NCBI GenBank assembly: GCA_965227875.1
Contig: OZ245783.1
Span: 62,001 to 126,000, forward strand
Reading direction: 5' to 3'
DNA from: G965227875 sp965227875
Lineage (GTDB): Bacteria > Pseudomonadota > Alphaproteobacteria > Rhizobiales > JAJFHC01
Length of the DNA stretch: 64,000 nucleotides
In this document: in pieces, positions 9,275-19,800 of the stretch
How positions within the stretch are numbered: the first letter of the stretch is position 1
How the letters are laid out: each line of letters opens with the position of its first letter
The notes under the pieces: generated by a model
The model's database searches: none
Told to the model about the DNA's origin: nothing
Seen by the model: the letters and a program-made list of their open reading frames with translations, nothing else
Translations under genes and position numbers: made by a program

Positions 9275-10132
9275 TCAGATGATGTCGTCGTCTCCCGAGC
9301 CCACGATATGCGGATCGATTTCACCGATCGCGCTCTCGTCCTTCCCCTCGTAGTCGATCGACGACAGAAAAACCCGGATGCAATTCAGCCGCGCACGCTT
9401 CTTGTCGTTGGAGCGGATCACCGTCCACGGCGCGTGTTCCGTATGCGTGAAATCGAACATCTCCCGACGGGCCTTGGTGTATTCGTCCCACTTGCCGACC
9501 GACGCAAAGTCGATCGGGCTCAGTTTCCATTTCTTCAGAGGATCCGACTTGCGTCTGTGAAACCGGCGAAGCTGCTCCTCGCGCCCGACGGTCAGCCAGA
9601 ACTTGAAGAGCTTGATGTCGGACCGCACAAGCATGTGCTCGAAGGCCGGAGCTTCCTTGAAGAAGTCGACCACTTCGTCATGCGTGCAGAAGCCCATGAT
9701 ACGTTCGACGCCGGCGCGGTTGTACCAGGAACGGTCGAACAGGGACATGTCTCCCGCCGTCGGCAGGTGTTCCACGTAGCGCTGGAAATACCATTGACCA
9801 CGCTCCGCCTCGGTCGGCTTGGCGAGCGCCACCACGTGCGCGTGACGGGGATTGAGATGCTCCATGTAACGTTTGATGGTCCCGCCCTTCCCGGCGGCAT
9901 CCCGTCCCTCGAAGACCAGAACCATCTTCTCCCCGTTCCGGCGCGCCCAGCCCTGGACCTTGAGAAGCTCGATCTGCAACAGCCGCAACCGCTTGAGGTA
10001 GCGCTTCTCCTTCATCTTCTCATCGTAGGGGAATCCGCCGCTTGTCAGGGCTCTCTCCTCGATCCGGGGGTCCAGCGCATCGACGTCGAGCGAGTAGAGG
10101 CTTTCGGGGAGGACTTCCTGTTTCTTCGGCAT
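9275..10132 (-). CDS. ppk2: Polyphosphate kinase 2
   Basis: A 285-residue PPK2 of the one-domain class I type, the usual length for the family. It has the Walker A loop FEGRDAAGKGGTIKR (about residues 69-83), the Walker B region SLFDRSWYNRAGVERIMGF and the lid helices between. PPK2 moves phosphate between inorganic polyphosphate and nucleoside di- or monophosphates in the cytoplasm. Single-domain class I enzymes normally phosphorylate GDP or ADP. It stands alone between the LysE unit and a small membrane-protein gene, and no exopolyphosphatase is nearby. Confidence 0.93.
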   Translation of the reverse strand: MPKKQEVLPESLYSLDVDALDPRIEERALTSGGFPYDEKMKEKRYLKRLRLLQIELLKVQGWARRNGEKMVLVFEGRDAAGKGGTIKRYMEHLNPRHAHVVALAKPTEAERGQWYFQRYVEHLPTAGDMSLFDRSWYNRAGVERIMGFCTHDEVVDFFKEAPAFEHMLVRSDIKLFKFWLTVGREEQLRRFHRRKSDPLKKWKLSPIDFASVGKWDEYTKARREMFDFTHTEHAPWTVIRSNDKKRARLNCIRVFLSSIDYEGKDESAIGEIDPHIVGSGDDDII

Positions 10133-10170
10133 GGACTGACCTTGCAGGTGCGTTTCGGGACACCCGGATT

Positions 10171-10773
10171 TCAGCCCACCACGGCGCTTGACGCAATGCC
10201 AAAAGCCGGCGTCGCCGCGTCTCCCCGGAAACTGTCCGTGTAAATCCCCCTCAGGCCGCTGCGGGAATCCTCGAACAGGAACATCGGAGGCGGGAAATAC
10301 GTAAACGCGGAAAACGCGAGAATTTCACAGAACAGCAGCCCGATGCCGGCAGTGCGCAGCCACACCTGCCGCATGGGCGCTGCGACAAGCCGAAGCGAGA
10401 CGATCTGTCCGCAGACGACCGCCAGGACGAACGTGCCGATGTCGGCGACGAGGTAGTTGTCGCCCGCAAGCCCTGTATAGCCGTAGAACACCAGGACGAT
10501 GATGACGGGCGGGACCGCAAGAGAGATACCTTTGGCTGCCCAGAACCGCACAGCGTCGGGCCTCAGAAACCGGTACTCGAGAAGCGACCAGACGAGGCCC
10601 GGCCAGAACGCCAGCTTGAGATGTTCCCATACGGATTCGTTGACTGCGGCCACAAGCGCCACCGGCCACCGCTCGCCCGACCATGCAAACACGAAATGCA
10701 TCGCCGAACCGACGACGACGATGAAGGGAATGCCGGCCAGTTCCCAGGATGTGAGGGATCGGGTCGTGGTCAT
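10171..10773 (-). CDS. DUF6512-like small integral membrane protein
   Basis: A 200-residue protein with about five membrane helices. The N-terminal part holds the sequence AMHFVFAWSG...NESVWEHLKLAFWPG, the signature I associate with DUF6512 proteins of unknown function. I chose the ATG at 10773. The frame continues far upstream, but that stretch is antisense to gmd and is not protein-like. The gene is divergent from gmd across 234 bases. No function can be stated. Confidence 0.68.
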   Translation of the reverse strand: MTTTRSLTSWELAGIPFIVVVGSAMHFVFAWSGERWPVALVAAVNESVWEHLKLAFWPGLVWSLLEYRFLRPDAVRFWAAKGISLAVPPVIIVLVFYGYTGLAGDNYLVADIGTFVLAVVCGQIVSLRLVAAPMRQVWLRTAGIGLLFCEILAFSAFTYFPPPMFLFEDSRSGLRGIYTDSFRGDAATPAFGIASSAVVG

Positions 10774-11007
10774 TCGAGCCGCGCTCTTCCGGATCGTTTC
10801 ACCCGGACCATACCATTGGCACGCTGATCGTGGCATATGTCGCCGGGGCGCGGAGGACACGGGTCCGACAGCGATGAATATTAGGCATTTCAAAAGAATA
10901 CTCTGGTAAACATGGGCCTGACTTGCCAAAACGCCGCTACGCCCGATACGCGAATCCGCGCATAAACGGACACAAGCGTGCCGCATTTCGTGGGAAACCG
11001 GATATCC

Positions 11008-12069
11008 ATGACCTCCAAAAGAGCACTGATTACGGGCGCGACCGGACAGGACGGCGCCTATCTTGCCGAACTGCTTCTCGACAAGGGATATGAAGTCCAC
11101 GGCATCAAGAGACGTTCGTCGTCGTTCAACAGCGGGCGCATCGACCATCTCTATGTCGACCCCCACGAACGCAATGCCCGGTTCTTCCTGCACTATGGCG
11201 ACATGACGGATTCCACCAACCTCATTCGCATTCTGCAGGAAACGCAGCCTCACGAGATCTACAACCTCGCCGCGCAGAGCCATGTCCAGGTGAGCTTCGA
11301 AACGCCCGAATACACCGCGAACGCCGACGCGGTCGGCGCGCTGCGTCTCCTCGAGGCGATCCGCATTCTCAAGCTCGAGGACACGGCGCGCTTCTACCAG
11401 GCCTCCACCTCGGAGCTCTACGGCTCGACGCCGCCGCCGCAGAGCGAGACCACGCCCTTCCATCCGCGCAGCCCCTACGCCGCCGCGAAGCTCTATGCCT
11501 ACTGGATCACGATCAACTACCGTGAGGCCTACGGCATGCATGCCTCCAACGGCATTCTCTTCAACCACGAGGGGCCGACCCGTGGCGAGACATTCGTCAC
11601 CCGCAAGATCACCATGGCCGTCGCCGCGATCGAGGCCGGCCGGCAGGACAGGCTCTACCTGGGCAACATGGACGCCCGACGCGACTGGGGCCATGCCCGC
11701 GACTATGTCGAAGGCATGTGGCGGATCCTGCAGCAGGACAAGCCGGACGACTACGTCCTGGCGACCGGCGAATCCCATTCCGTGCGCGAGTTCGTGGAAC
11801 TCTCTTTCGCCGAGATCGGCGTGACGATCGAATGGCATGGAGAAGGTGTGGACGAAGTCGGCAAGTGCAAGGACACCGGCCGTGTCCTCGTCGAAATCGA
11901 CCCGCGCTACTTCCGGCCGACCGAGGTCGACCATCTGCTTGGCGATCCCACCAAGGCGAAGGAAAAGCTGGGCTGGACCCATTCGACCCCGTTCCGCCAG
12001 CTCGTCAGCGAAATGATCGCCGCCGACCGCAAGGCCATCGCCGAAAACGGCGGCAACGGGAAGGGATGA
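11008..12069 (+). CDS. gmd: GDP-mannose 4,6-dehydratase
   Basis: A 353-residue short-chain dehydrogenase-fold enzyme that converts GDP-D-mannose to GDP-4-keto-6-deoxy-D-mannose. The NADP-binding GATGQDGAYLAE is at the N-terminus, ASTSELYG carries the catalytic Ser/Thr region, and SPYAAAKLYAYW supplies the Tyr-Lys pair. Length is normal. I chose the ATG at 11008 because family similarity starts at ALITGATGQDG; ten residues further upstream look unconserved. It is followed after one base by fcl and then by a fucosyltransferase. With manC nearby on the other strand, these give a full route to GDP-L-fucose. Confidence 0.95.
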   Translation: MTSKRALITGATGQDGAYLAELLLDKGYEVHGIKRRSSSFNSGRIDHLYVDPHERNARFFLHYGDMTDSTNLIRILQETQPHEIYNLAAQSHVQVSFETPEYTANADAVGALRLLEAIRILKLEDTARFYQASTSELYGSTPPPQSETTPFHPRSPYAAAKLYAYWITINYREAYGMHASNGILFNHEGPTRGETFVTRKITMAVAAIEAGRQDRLYLGNMDARRDWGHARDYVEGMWRILQQDKPDDYVLATGESHSVREFVELSFAEIGVTIEWHGEGVDEVGKCKDTGRVLVEIDPRYFRPTEVDHLLGDPTKAKEKLGWTHSTPFRQLVSEMIAADRKAIAENGGNGKG

Positions 12070-12070
12070 C

Positions 12071-13030
12071 GTGAACGCCACCGACTTCGATCTCCGGGAC
12101 AGGAAAGTCTGGGTCGCGGGTCACCGCGGCATGGTCGGAAGCGCAATCGTGCGACGGCTCGCGGACGAACCCTGCGAGGTCGTGCACAGCGGAGACGATC
12201 GCCGGGACCTGCGCCGGCAGGACGAAGTCGAACGGTTCATCGCGGACCACAAGCCCGACGCGATCATCCTCGCGGCGGCCAGGGTCGGGGGCATTCTCGC
12301 CAACGACACCTATCCGGCCGATTTCATCTACGACAACCTGATGATCAGCGCGAACGTCATCGAGGCGGCTTATCGCGCGGGTACCGAGAAACTCGTGCTG
12401 CTCGGTTCATCCTGCATCTATCCCCGCGACGCCGAACAGCCGATGCGCGAGGACGCCCTTCTCACGGGCCCGCTGGAAACCACGAACCAGTGGTACGCCA
12501 TCGCCAAGATCGCCGGCATCAAGCTTTGCCAGGCCTACCGCAGGCAACATGGCTGCAGGTTCATTTCCTGCATGCCGACCAATCTCTACGGTCCGGGCGA
12601 CAATTTCGACCTGGAGAAGAGCCACGTCATTCCCGGCCAGATGCGCCGCATCCACGAGGCCAAGCAGAACGGGGATCCGAGCGTCACGATCTGGGGAACG
12701 GGAAACCCGCGTCGCGAATTTCTGCATGTGGACGACATGGCGGACGCCGTGGTTTTCCTCCTGCAGACCTACGATGGCGAGGAACACCTGAACATCGGCA
12801 CCGGAAAGGATCTGACGATCGCGGAACTGGCACGTGCCATTGCCGATGTCGTGGGGTACGAGGGCACTTTCGCGTTCGACACGTCGAAGCCGGACGGCAC
12901 GCCGAGAAAGCTGCTCGATGTCGACCGCCTTGCCGCACTTGGCTGGACGGCGCGCATTCCCTTGCAAGACGGCCTCAAACAGACCTATGACTGGTTCCTG
13001 AACTCCGAAAGCGGGTCGATCAGGCTTTAA
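12071..13030 (+). CDS. fcl: GDP-L-fucose synthase
   Basis: A 319-residue epimerase/reductase that turns the Gmd product into GDP-L-fucose. It shows the nucleotide loop VAGHRGMVGSAIVRR, GSSCIYPRDAEQP with the catalytic Cys/Ser region, and YAIAKIAGIKLC with Tyr-Lys. It starts with GTG one base after the gmd stop. The AAGGGA inside the gmd end serves as its ribosome site. Length and motifs are those of the family. Confidence 0.95.
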   Translation: MNATDFDLRDRKVWVAGHRGMVGSAIVRRLADEPCEVVHSGDDRRDLRRQDEVERFIADHKPDAIILAAARVGGILANDTYPADFIYDNLMISANVIEAAYRAGTEKLVLLGSSCIYPRDAEQPMREDALLTGPLETTNQWYAIAKIAGIKLCQAYRRQHGCRFISCMPTNLYGPGDNFDLEKSHVIPGQMRRIHEAKQNGDPSVTIWGTGNPRREFLHVDDMADAVVFLLQTYDGEEHLNIGTGKDLTIAELARAIADVVGYEGTFAFDTSKPDGTPRKLLDVDRLAALGWTARIPLQDGLKQTYDWFLNSESGSIRL

Positions 13031-13054
13031 GCGGCAGGCCCCGGACAGGACACC

Positions 13055-13951
13055 ATGTCGGACGGAAACGTGATCGTCCGCCTCAAGGGCGGACTGGGCA
13101 ATCAGCTGTTCCAGTACGCGGCGGGATCCGCCCTCGCCCACCGTCTGGATGCGCCTCTTCTGCTCGACCTGACTTATTGCCGGCAGGACCCGCTCCGGGA
13201 CTACGCCCTCGACGCCTACGGCGTTCCCGAGGCCATCGCGTCCCGGTCCCAGGTTGCCGCATTCGCGCCTGACAGCGGACTTAGGCGAAAGCTCGCCAAG
13301 CGGACCGGACTGCCTGGGCTGTTCCTCAAGAAGGGCCTGTTCGTCGAGCCCCATTTCCATGTGACGCCAAAGTTCGAGACCCTCAGGGCGCCGGTGTTTC
13401 TCGACGGCTACTGGCAGTCGGAAAGATACTTCCACGAAATCTCCGACAGCCTGCGCGAGATGTTCTCCGTACCACTGTCCATGCCCGCAGCGGTGGCCGA
13501 ACTGCGCCAGAAGATCGCCGGCATTCCCGTCGCCATTTCCGTGCACGTGCGCCGCGGCGACTACATCACCGGAAAGTCCGCATCCAAGATGGCCGGATCC
13601 TGCACGCCGGATTACTACCGACGCGCGGTGACCCACATGCTGGCGCTTTATCCCGGTGCCACGTTCGTCGTCTTTTCCGACGAGCCGGCCTACGCCAATG
13701 CACTGCTGGAATTCGCCCCCGACCGCATACTCGCGGACGGTGACCCCGAGGAGCCGGCGAACGACCTCGCGCTGATGGCCGTGTGCAACCACCACATCAT
13801 CGCCAACAGTTCGTTCAGCTGGTGGGGCGCATGGCTCAACCCAGACGCACGCAAGACCGTCATCGCGCCGCGCCTGTGGTTCTCGCCCGACTATCTCGCC
13901 AAGACGCGCACCCACGACCTCTATCCGGAAGGCTGGCTCAGTCTCGCCTGA
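13055..13951 (+). CDS. Alpha-1,2-fucosyltransferase (GT11)
   Basis: A 298-residue glycosyltransferase of family GT11. The N-terminal VRLKGGLGNQLFQYAAG, the GDP-fucose motif VHVRRGDYI (about residue 165) and the late NSSFSWWGAWLN are diagnostic. It uses GDP-L-fucose made by the two genes just upstream and attaches fucose alpha-1,2, usually to galactose, in a surface polysaccharide or lipopolysaccharide. It lies 24 bases after fcl and is the last gene of the unit. The acceptor glycan is not known from this window. Confidence 0.9.
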   Translation: MSDGNVIVRLKGGLGNQLFQYAAGSALAHRLDAPLLLDLTYCRQDPLRDYALDAYGVPEAIASRSQVAAFAPDSGLRRKLAKRTGLPGLFLKKGLFVEPHFHVTPKFETLRAPVFLDGYWQSERYFHEISDSLREMFSVPLSMPAAVAELRQKIAGIPVAISVHVRRGDYITGKSASKMAGSCTPDYYRRAVTHMLALYPGATFVVFSDEPAYANALLEFAPDRILADGDPEEPANDLALMAVCNHHIIANSSFSWWGAWLNPDARKTVIAPRLWFSPDYLAKTRTHDLYPEGWLSLA

Positions 13952-13981
13952 AGCCGCAGCCGACCTGGCCGCAGCCGGGCA

Positions 13982-15382
13982 TCAATCGCGGTTGTAGACG
14001 TCCTCGTAGCGGACGATATCGTCCTCGCCCAGGTAACGTCCCGACTGCACCTCGATGAGATAGGCGGGCACCTTGCCGGGGTTTTCCAGCCGGTGTCGGG
14101 ACCCAAGCGGGATATAGGTGGATTCGTTCTCGGTCATGAGCACCGTCTCCTCGCCGACGGTGACCTGCGCGGTGCCCGACACGACCACCCAGTGTTCCGA
14201 CCGGTGATAGTGGCTCTGGAGCGAGAGCCGGCCGCCCGGCTTGACCATCAGGCACTTGACCTGGAAACGGTCGCCCTGGCTAAGCCCCTGATACCAGCCC
14301 CAGGGCCGGTAGACCCTGGAATGCTCCGTGACCTCCGAACGGTCCGAGGCCTTGAGCGTCTCGACGACCGACTTCACATCCTGGGCGCGCTCCTTCGGCG
14401 CCAGGAGGATGGCATCCTGGGTCGCCACGGCGAAGACGTTGTCCAACCCCAGGAGGCACAGGACCTGGTTTTCCGAATAGGCGAAGCTGTCGCGGGTGTC
14501 CGTGAAGACGACGTCGCCCTGCCCGACATTGCCCGCATCGTCCTTGTCGAGCACATCCCACAAGGCGGTCCACGATCCAAGGTCGCTCCATCGCCCGTCA
14601 TAGGGCACGCAGCGAATGCCTTCGGCGTTCTCCATGATCGCATAGTCGAGCGAAATGCTCCTGCATTCGCCATAGGCCTCCGCGTCGAGACGCAGGAAAT
14701 CCAGGTCGCTCTGCGCCTTCTCGAGCGCTGCCCTGCAGGCGTCGAGGATGTCCGGCGCCTGCTTCTCGAACTCCGCGATCATGGCGCCCGCGGCATAAAG
14801 GAATATGCCGGCGTTCCAGACATAGTCACCGGTGTCGAGATAGGACTGCGCCGTCTCCCGGTCCGGTTTTTCCACGAATCTGCGGACATCGACACAGTCG
14901 TTGCCCGCCTCGATCTCGATGTACCCGTATCCGGTTTCCGGAGCGTCGGGCCTGATCCCGAAGGTCACCAGGCGGCCATCCCGCGCCGCCGCCGCGCCGG
15001 CCTCGACCGCGGCTTCGAACAGTTCGTGCTCCGGAATCACATGGTCCGACGGCATCAGCAGCACGAGGCCGTCCCGGTCTGCGGCGATCAGGGCGGCGAC
15101 GAGGGCTGCCGGCGCGGTGTTGCGCGCGCACGGCTCCAGCACGATCGCGGCAGGCTCGACGCCGATATCCTGCAACTGCTCGCCGGCGAGAAACCTGTGG
15201 TCGTTGTTGGCGAGAATGGTCGGTGCCGAGAAACCGTCCCCCGCCACCCGGAGACAGGCCTGCTGAAGCAGGCTGTGTTCGCCGAAAAGCTTCAGGAATT
15301 GCTTCGGATAGGCCTCGCGCGACAACGGCCAAAGGCGCGTTCCCGCGCCGCCCGACAGAATGAATGGTTGAACGTGCGACAT
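13982..15382 (-). CDS. manC: Mannose-1-phosphate guanylyltransferase / mannose-6-phosphate isomerase
   Basis: A 466-residue bifunctional type II enzyme. The N-terminal nucleotidyltransferase has FILSGGAGTRLWPLSREAYPKQF and the later FVEKPD. The C-terminal cupin isomerase domain has VKPGGRLSLQSHYHRSEHW and ends in TYIPLGSRHRLENPG. It makes GDP-mannose from mannose-1-phosphate, feeding Gmd/Fcl on the opposite strand. I chose the ATG at 15382 (MSHVQPF), though an ATG six codons upstream is possible. It converges on the fucosyltransferase and follows the UDP-sugar dehydrogenase on the same strand. Confidence 0.95.
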   Translation of the reverse strand: MSHVQPFILSGGAGTRLWPLSREAYPKQFLKLFGEHSLLQQACLRVAGDGFSAPTILANNDHRFLAGEQLQDIGVEPAAIVLEPCARNTAPAALVAALIAADRDGLVLLMPSDHVIPEHELFEAAVEAGAAAARDGRLVTFGIRPDAPETGYGYIEIEAGNDCVDVRRFVEKPDRETAQSYLDTGDYVWNAGIFLYAAGAMIAEFEKQAPDILDACRAALEKAQSDLDFLRLDAEAYGECRSISLDYAIMENAEGIRCVPYDGRWSDLGSWTALWDVLDKDDAGNVGQGDVVFTDTRDSFAYSENQVLCLLGLDNVFAVATQDAILLAPKERAQDVKSVVETLKASDRSEVTEHSRVYRPWGWYQGLSQGDRFQVKCLMVKPGGRLSLQSHYHRSEHWVVVSGTAQVTVGEETVLMTENESTYIPLGSRHRLENPGKVPAYLIEVQSGRYLGEDDIVRYEDVYNRD

Positions 15383-15401
15383 GGACTGGTCCACGGCCAC
15401 A

Positions 15402-16712
15402 CTACGCCTTCACGATGTGGTCCGCGTGCTCCTTGTAAACACCTCGGGTATCGACGATCAGTGGAGCATGGTTCCGGATCAGTTCATAGTCGAAACCGTC
15501 GTGATTGGTTACCAGCACCGCGAGGTCGACCGCCTCCAGGGTCTCAGCATCGAGCGGCAGGCTGGTCAGTTCCACGTCGATTTCGCCATGCCCGTCGAAC
15601 GACGGGACGTGGGGATCCGAGTAACAGACGTCGGCCCCCTTCTCCACCAGAAGCCTGACGATATCGACCGCGGGCGACTCGCGCATGTCGTCGATGTTCT
15701 TCTTGTAGGCCAGGCCCAGAACGAGGACGCGCGAGCCGCGGATCGATTTCGAACGCGAATTCAGCGCATCCGTGACCCGCTCGATGACCCATTGCGGCAT
15801 TGTCGTGTTGATCTCGCCGGCCAGCTCGATGAAACGGGTATGAACGTCGTACTCGCGCGCCTTCCAGGTGAGGTAAAACGGATCGATCGGGATGCAGTGT
15901 CCACCGATGCCGGGCCCCGGATAATAAGGCGTAAACCCGAACGGTTTCGTCGCCGCAGCGGCGATCACCTCGTGAATGTCGATCCCCATGCGCGTGGCGA
16001 TGATCTTCATCTCGTTGACGAGGCCGATATTGACCACGCGGTGGATGTTCTCCAGCAGCTTCGTCATCTCCGCCGCTCGCGGCGAACTGACCGGCACCAC
16101 CTGGTCGATGGCGCTTTCGTACAGCGCCATGCCCACCTCCAGGCAATCCTCGGTCATCCCGCCACACACTTTCGGGATCGACTGGGTATCGAAGTTGGGA
16201 TTGCCGGGATCCTCGCGTTCGGGCGAGTAGACAAGGAAGATATCCCGACCCACCTCGAGACCACCGGAGGTGATTCGAGGGCACACGATTTCCTCGGTTG
16301 TTCCGGGATAGGTCGTGCTTTCGAGCGCCACCACGTGACCCGGACGCAGGTGGGGCACGATCGCGTCGACCGTCGACTCGACATAGCTGAGATCGGGCTC
16401 GCGATACTTGTTGAGGGGCGTGGGAACGCACAGGATCAGGGCATCGGCTTCGCCCACGCGGCTCATGTCCGACGTCGCCTCGAAACCGTTCTCGCGGGCA
16501 TGCCGGACGCGGGCGTCGGGAATATGCGCGAACCCGCTGCGGCCGGCGTTCAGCGCGTCCACCTTGTCCTGGTTCACATCGAACCCGATCACATTGAGAC
16601 CGACGTCGATGTAGCGAAGCGTGAGCGGCAGACCGACATAACCCAGACCGAGTATGCCGATCACCGCTTTTCGCGACCTGAGTTTCTCGACCAGCGATTC
16701 TTTTACTGTCAT
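15402..16712 (-). CDS. UDP-N-acetylhexosamine 6-dehydrogenase (WbpA/TviB type)
   Basis: A 436-residue nucleotide-sugar dehydrogenase with the NAD loop GILGLGYVGLPL and the catalytic cysteine in GIGGHCIPIDPFYL (about residue 271). Conserved central and UDP-binding C-terminal domains follow. The subgroup resembles WbpA/WbpO/TviB enzymes, which oxidise UDP-GlcNAc or UDP-GalNAc twice to the uronic acid. It lies 19 bases before manC (20 from its chosen start), so a shared transcript is likely. Its product would be a charged aminouronic acid for the same surface polysaccharide. The exact sugar is not decidable by eye. Confidence 0.88.
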   Translation of the reverse strand: MTVKESLVEKLRSRKAVIGILGLGYVGLPLTLRYIDVGLNVIGFDVNQDKVDALNAGRSGFAHIPDARVRHARENGFEATSDMSRVGEADALILCVPTPLNKYREPDLSYVESTVDAIVPHLRPGHVVALESTTYPGTTEEIVCPRITSGGLEVGRDIFLVYSPEREDPGNPNFDTQSIPKVCGGMTEDCLEVGMALYESAIDQVVPVSSPRAAEMTKLLENIHRVVNIGLVNEMKIIATRMGIDIHEVIAAAATKPFGFTPYYPGPGIGGHCIPIDPFYLTWKAREYDVHTRFIELAGEINTTMPQWVIERVTDALNSRSKSIRGSRVLVLGLAYKKNIDDMRESPAVDIVRLLVEKGADVCYSDPHVPSFDGHGEIDVELTSLPLDAETLEAVDLAVLVTNHDGFDYELIRNHAPLIVDTRGVYKEHADHIVKA

Positions 16713-16879
16713 TGATTCCGTGTCCGGCGAGGCGCGAAAGTGCTGCGCCGGGCGCTCAACCGGCCGGGCACATCAGCTTCGCGGGAGAAAACGAACTCGG
16801 TTTTAAGCATTCCGAGCGGTGCAATGCAATGCCGGAGATTTTGCCCGGATCAGGTCGTGGAACGAGCCCGGACCAACGA

Positions 16880-19800
16880 CTACTCGATGATGTCGAAGTC
16901 GCCTTCCATGACACGGTCGAAACGGCCGGTCCGCCAGCCGCGCGCATTGTCCCGCACGAGAGGCGACGGTTCGCGGCGGTATCTGCGAACGACCTTCGGA
17001 CGCCCCTTGTCGTGTTCGTCCAGCGCCGCGCGGGCAAGGCGCTCGGGCGATGCTGCGTCCGGCGACGAGGCGTCCGGCGGCTGCGGCGCCACCCGCACGC
17101 GCACCGTCCTGCGCTGCTGTTTCCCGCCCCTTCCTCCGGGTGATTCGAGAACATGGAGCCCCGCCTCGCCTGCAAGGATCGTGTGCGCCCCGAAACCGCT
17201 GACGGCAAACAGCGTACCGGACTTTCCGAGCGGCTTGAGGTGCATGCGCCTCGTCTTGGCCCACTCGACGTACATTTTCGTGATCGAGGCTCCGAAGGCC
17301 TTTGTCGTTTCGTCCGGGTCGACATCCCCGTGTCCGGCGTCGATCATGAGGAAGGCATCCGGCGGACGCTTGCCATGCACGTCCTCGATCGCGATCTGCT
17401 GGAGATAGAGCGACTGCGCCGCGGACGTCAGCATTTTCGTTGGAAAGGCATTGCGCCGCGCCCCGTTGCGCAGGCGCTCCAGCAGTGATCCCGTCCGGCG
17501 CATCGCCGCCTCGACCCGGTCCATGTATTCCGCAAGGCCGAGGATCTCGAACCGCTCTTCCGACTGCCAGAAATCCGGCAGTTCCAGCATGGCGAGATTG
17601 GCGGCTCTCTCGTTCTGCCACGCCTCCCCGCCTACCGCATCCCTGATGCCCTGGTGAACCGCGAGGATATGCTCGAACTCCTCACGCGTTCCCTTCGCGT
17701 CGGCCAGTATCCCGCGAAGGCTATAGGCGTCCTCCGAGACATCCGAAGCAGCCCCGTCTTCCGCCACTCCGCCCTCGCCGGCATCCGGGTCCACGAACTC
17801 CACGTCCAGAGCATCCCCCTTGCGGGTGATGAACAGGAACTGGTCGCCGGCCGGCACCTGGTGATTGACGATCGTGACCGCGAGCGGCGCCAGGAGGTAC
17901 TGGTCGAGCGCCCGTTTGAGCGGCCGCGCACCGAGATCCGGCCGGAAACCGCGATCCAGCAGGAAGCCGATTGCAGATTCGTCCCACTCGACGGCCCAGG
18001 ACCGGGACCGCAGTCCGCGCCGGCGAAAGGCCGAGTCGATCTCGATTCGCAGGATCTGCCGCATGACATCGCGACTGAGCGGCTGAAACACGACCACCCT
18101 GTCGATCCTGTTGACGAACTCCCGTCGGAACGTGTCCTCGACGGCCTTGAGCACGTTGTCGGCGTCGAACCCTTCGGGTTGCGACCCGAACCCCATCGGC
18201 GTGCCGGTCGAGATCGTGGCGCCCAGGTTCGACGTCAGGATCACGATGGTGTGCCGGAAATCCACCAGCCGCCCACGATGATCCGTGAGGCGCCCGTCAT
18301 CGAAGACCTGCAGGAAGACGTCCCACACATTCGGGTGCGCCTTCTCGAACTCGTCCAGCAGGACGACGGAGAACGGCTGCTTGCGCACATGGTCGGCAAG
18401 GGACGTGGTGCCGGACCCGCCGTCGGAGCCGAGCAGCCGCTCGAGGCTCGCCTGGGACTGCAGCTCGCTCATGTCGATGCGGATAAGCCTGTTGGCCGAA
18501 CCGAACAGCCACTCGCTCAGCGTCTTGGCGATCTCGGTCTTGCCCGTCCCCGTCGGGCCCGCAAACAGGAAGACGCCAGACGGCCGCGTGGGGTCCGTCA
18601 GGCCGGCCTTGATCATGGCCACGCGTTCCACGAGGCAGGCCACGGCTTCGTCCTGCCCCACCACCCGGCCAAGGAAATGCGACCGGAGTTCCGCGAGATC
18701 GAGACTCTGGCGGTCGTCGAGGATCGATGCCGGAAGTCCGCTCAGTTCGGTCAGCGTCTCGATGATGTCTTCCAGCTCGATGACGTGCTGTTTTTCCTGC
18801 GGCCTGTTGCGTTCCAACCGTCCCACGGTGAGATCCAGAAGCTTCATGAGGTTTCCCGGCGCGGCGGACTCGCTCAGGAAATGGTGCGCCATCTGGGACG
18901 CCTCGTTCAGCACGGCGTCCGAGATGCGCGCCCTGCGACGCTTGATCCATGACCGTGCAAGATCGGTTGTCTTTTCCCTCGAGAGCGATGCGAGACGGTG
19001 TGCTCCGATCGCGGATACGACACGGGGCTGCATCAAGGCGAGTTGCTCGTAGGCCGACGATCCGATCTCGCCGACAACCTTGATCGCACCCTGCTCGATC
19101 ATCGGCAGCAGCGAGTCGAGCGCGCTCATGGGGCTGTACTGGTGCCGGCCGGAAAACGCCAGGGCTTCGAAGGCGGGAATGACCCACAGCGTCTTCGGAT
19201 TCGATTTCAGGAACGAGGTCAGTTCGCGCAGGCGTTCCTCGAACTGACCGATATACATCTGCCCCGCGACGAGTTCCGCGTGGCCGGCCACGAAGACCGT
19301 CCATCCTTTCCGGTGAAGGCGGCTCGCCAGCCGCTCGATGACGGCCGTCTTGCCGACGCCCGCCTCGCCGACGATCAGCGAGGACCGCGGCGGGTTCGAT
19401 TCCAGTTCGCGCACCAGCCGGTTGACCGTGGTCTTGAGCGCCTCGTGCTCGACGATGGAGCGCGCCGCCTCGGCGTCCTCCGCACCCCAGACGGTGCCGA
19501 TGGAATCGAGGAAATCCGGCGCCTGGGCGACATCGGGGGCGCTCGGGACGCGACCGGCAAGCGCCCGGACCGTTTCGTCACCCTGGGACTGCAGAAATCC
19601 GCGAAGCTGATCGAGCTTGTAGCCGTCCAGTCCCGCAAGTCCGTTCTCGACGTCCGGGGTTTCGCCGCCGACCATGCGCCTGCCAATGAAGTCGGCGAGC
19701 GCATTGCAGGTCGAATTGTCCCAGAGATCGTCCGCCATGGCGGCAAGCACCGGCACCACAAGCTGTTCGTCCGACGGCGCTTTCTCCTCGAGATAGTCGA

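Noticed and set aside
10774..12081. Long open frame antisense to gmd, in frame with the DUF6512-like gene
   Set aside because: It is the reverse of a well-conserved gmd. The protein-like part with membrane helices starts only at 10773.
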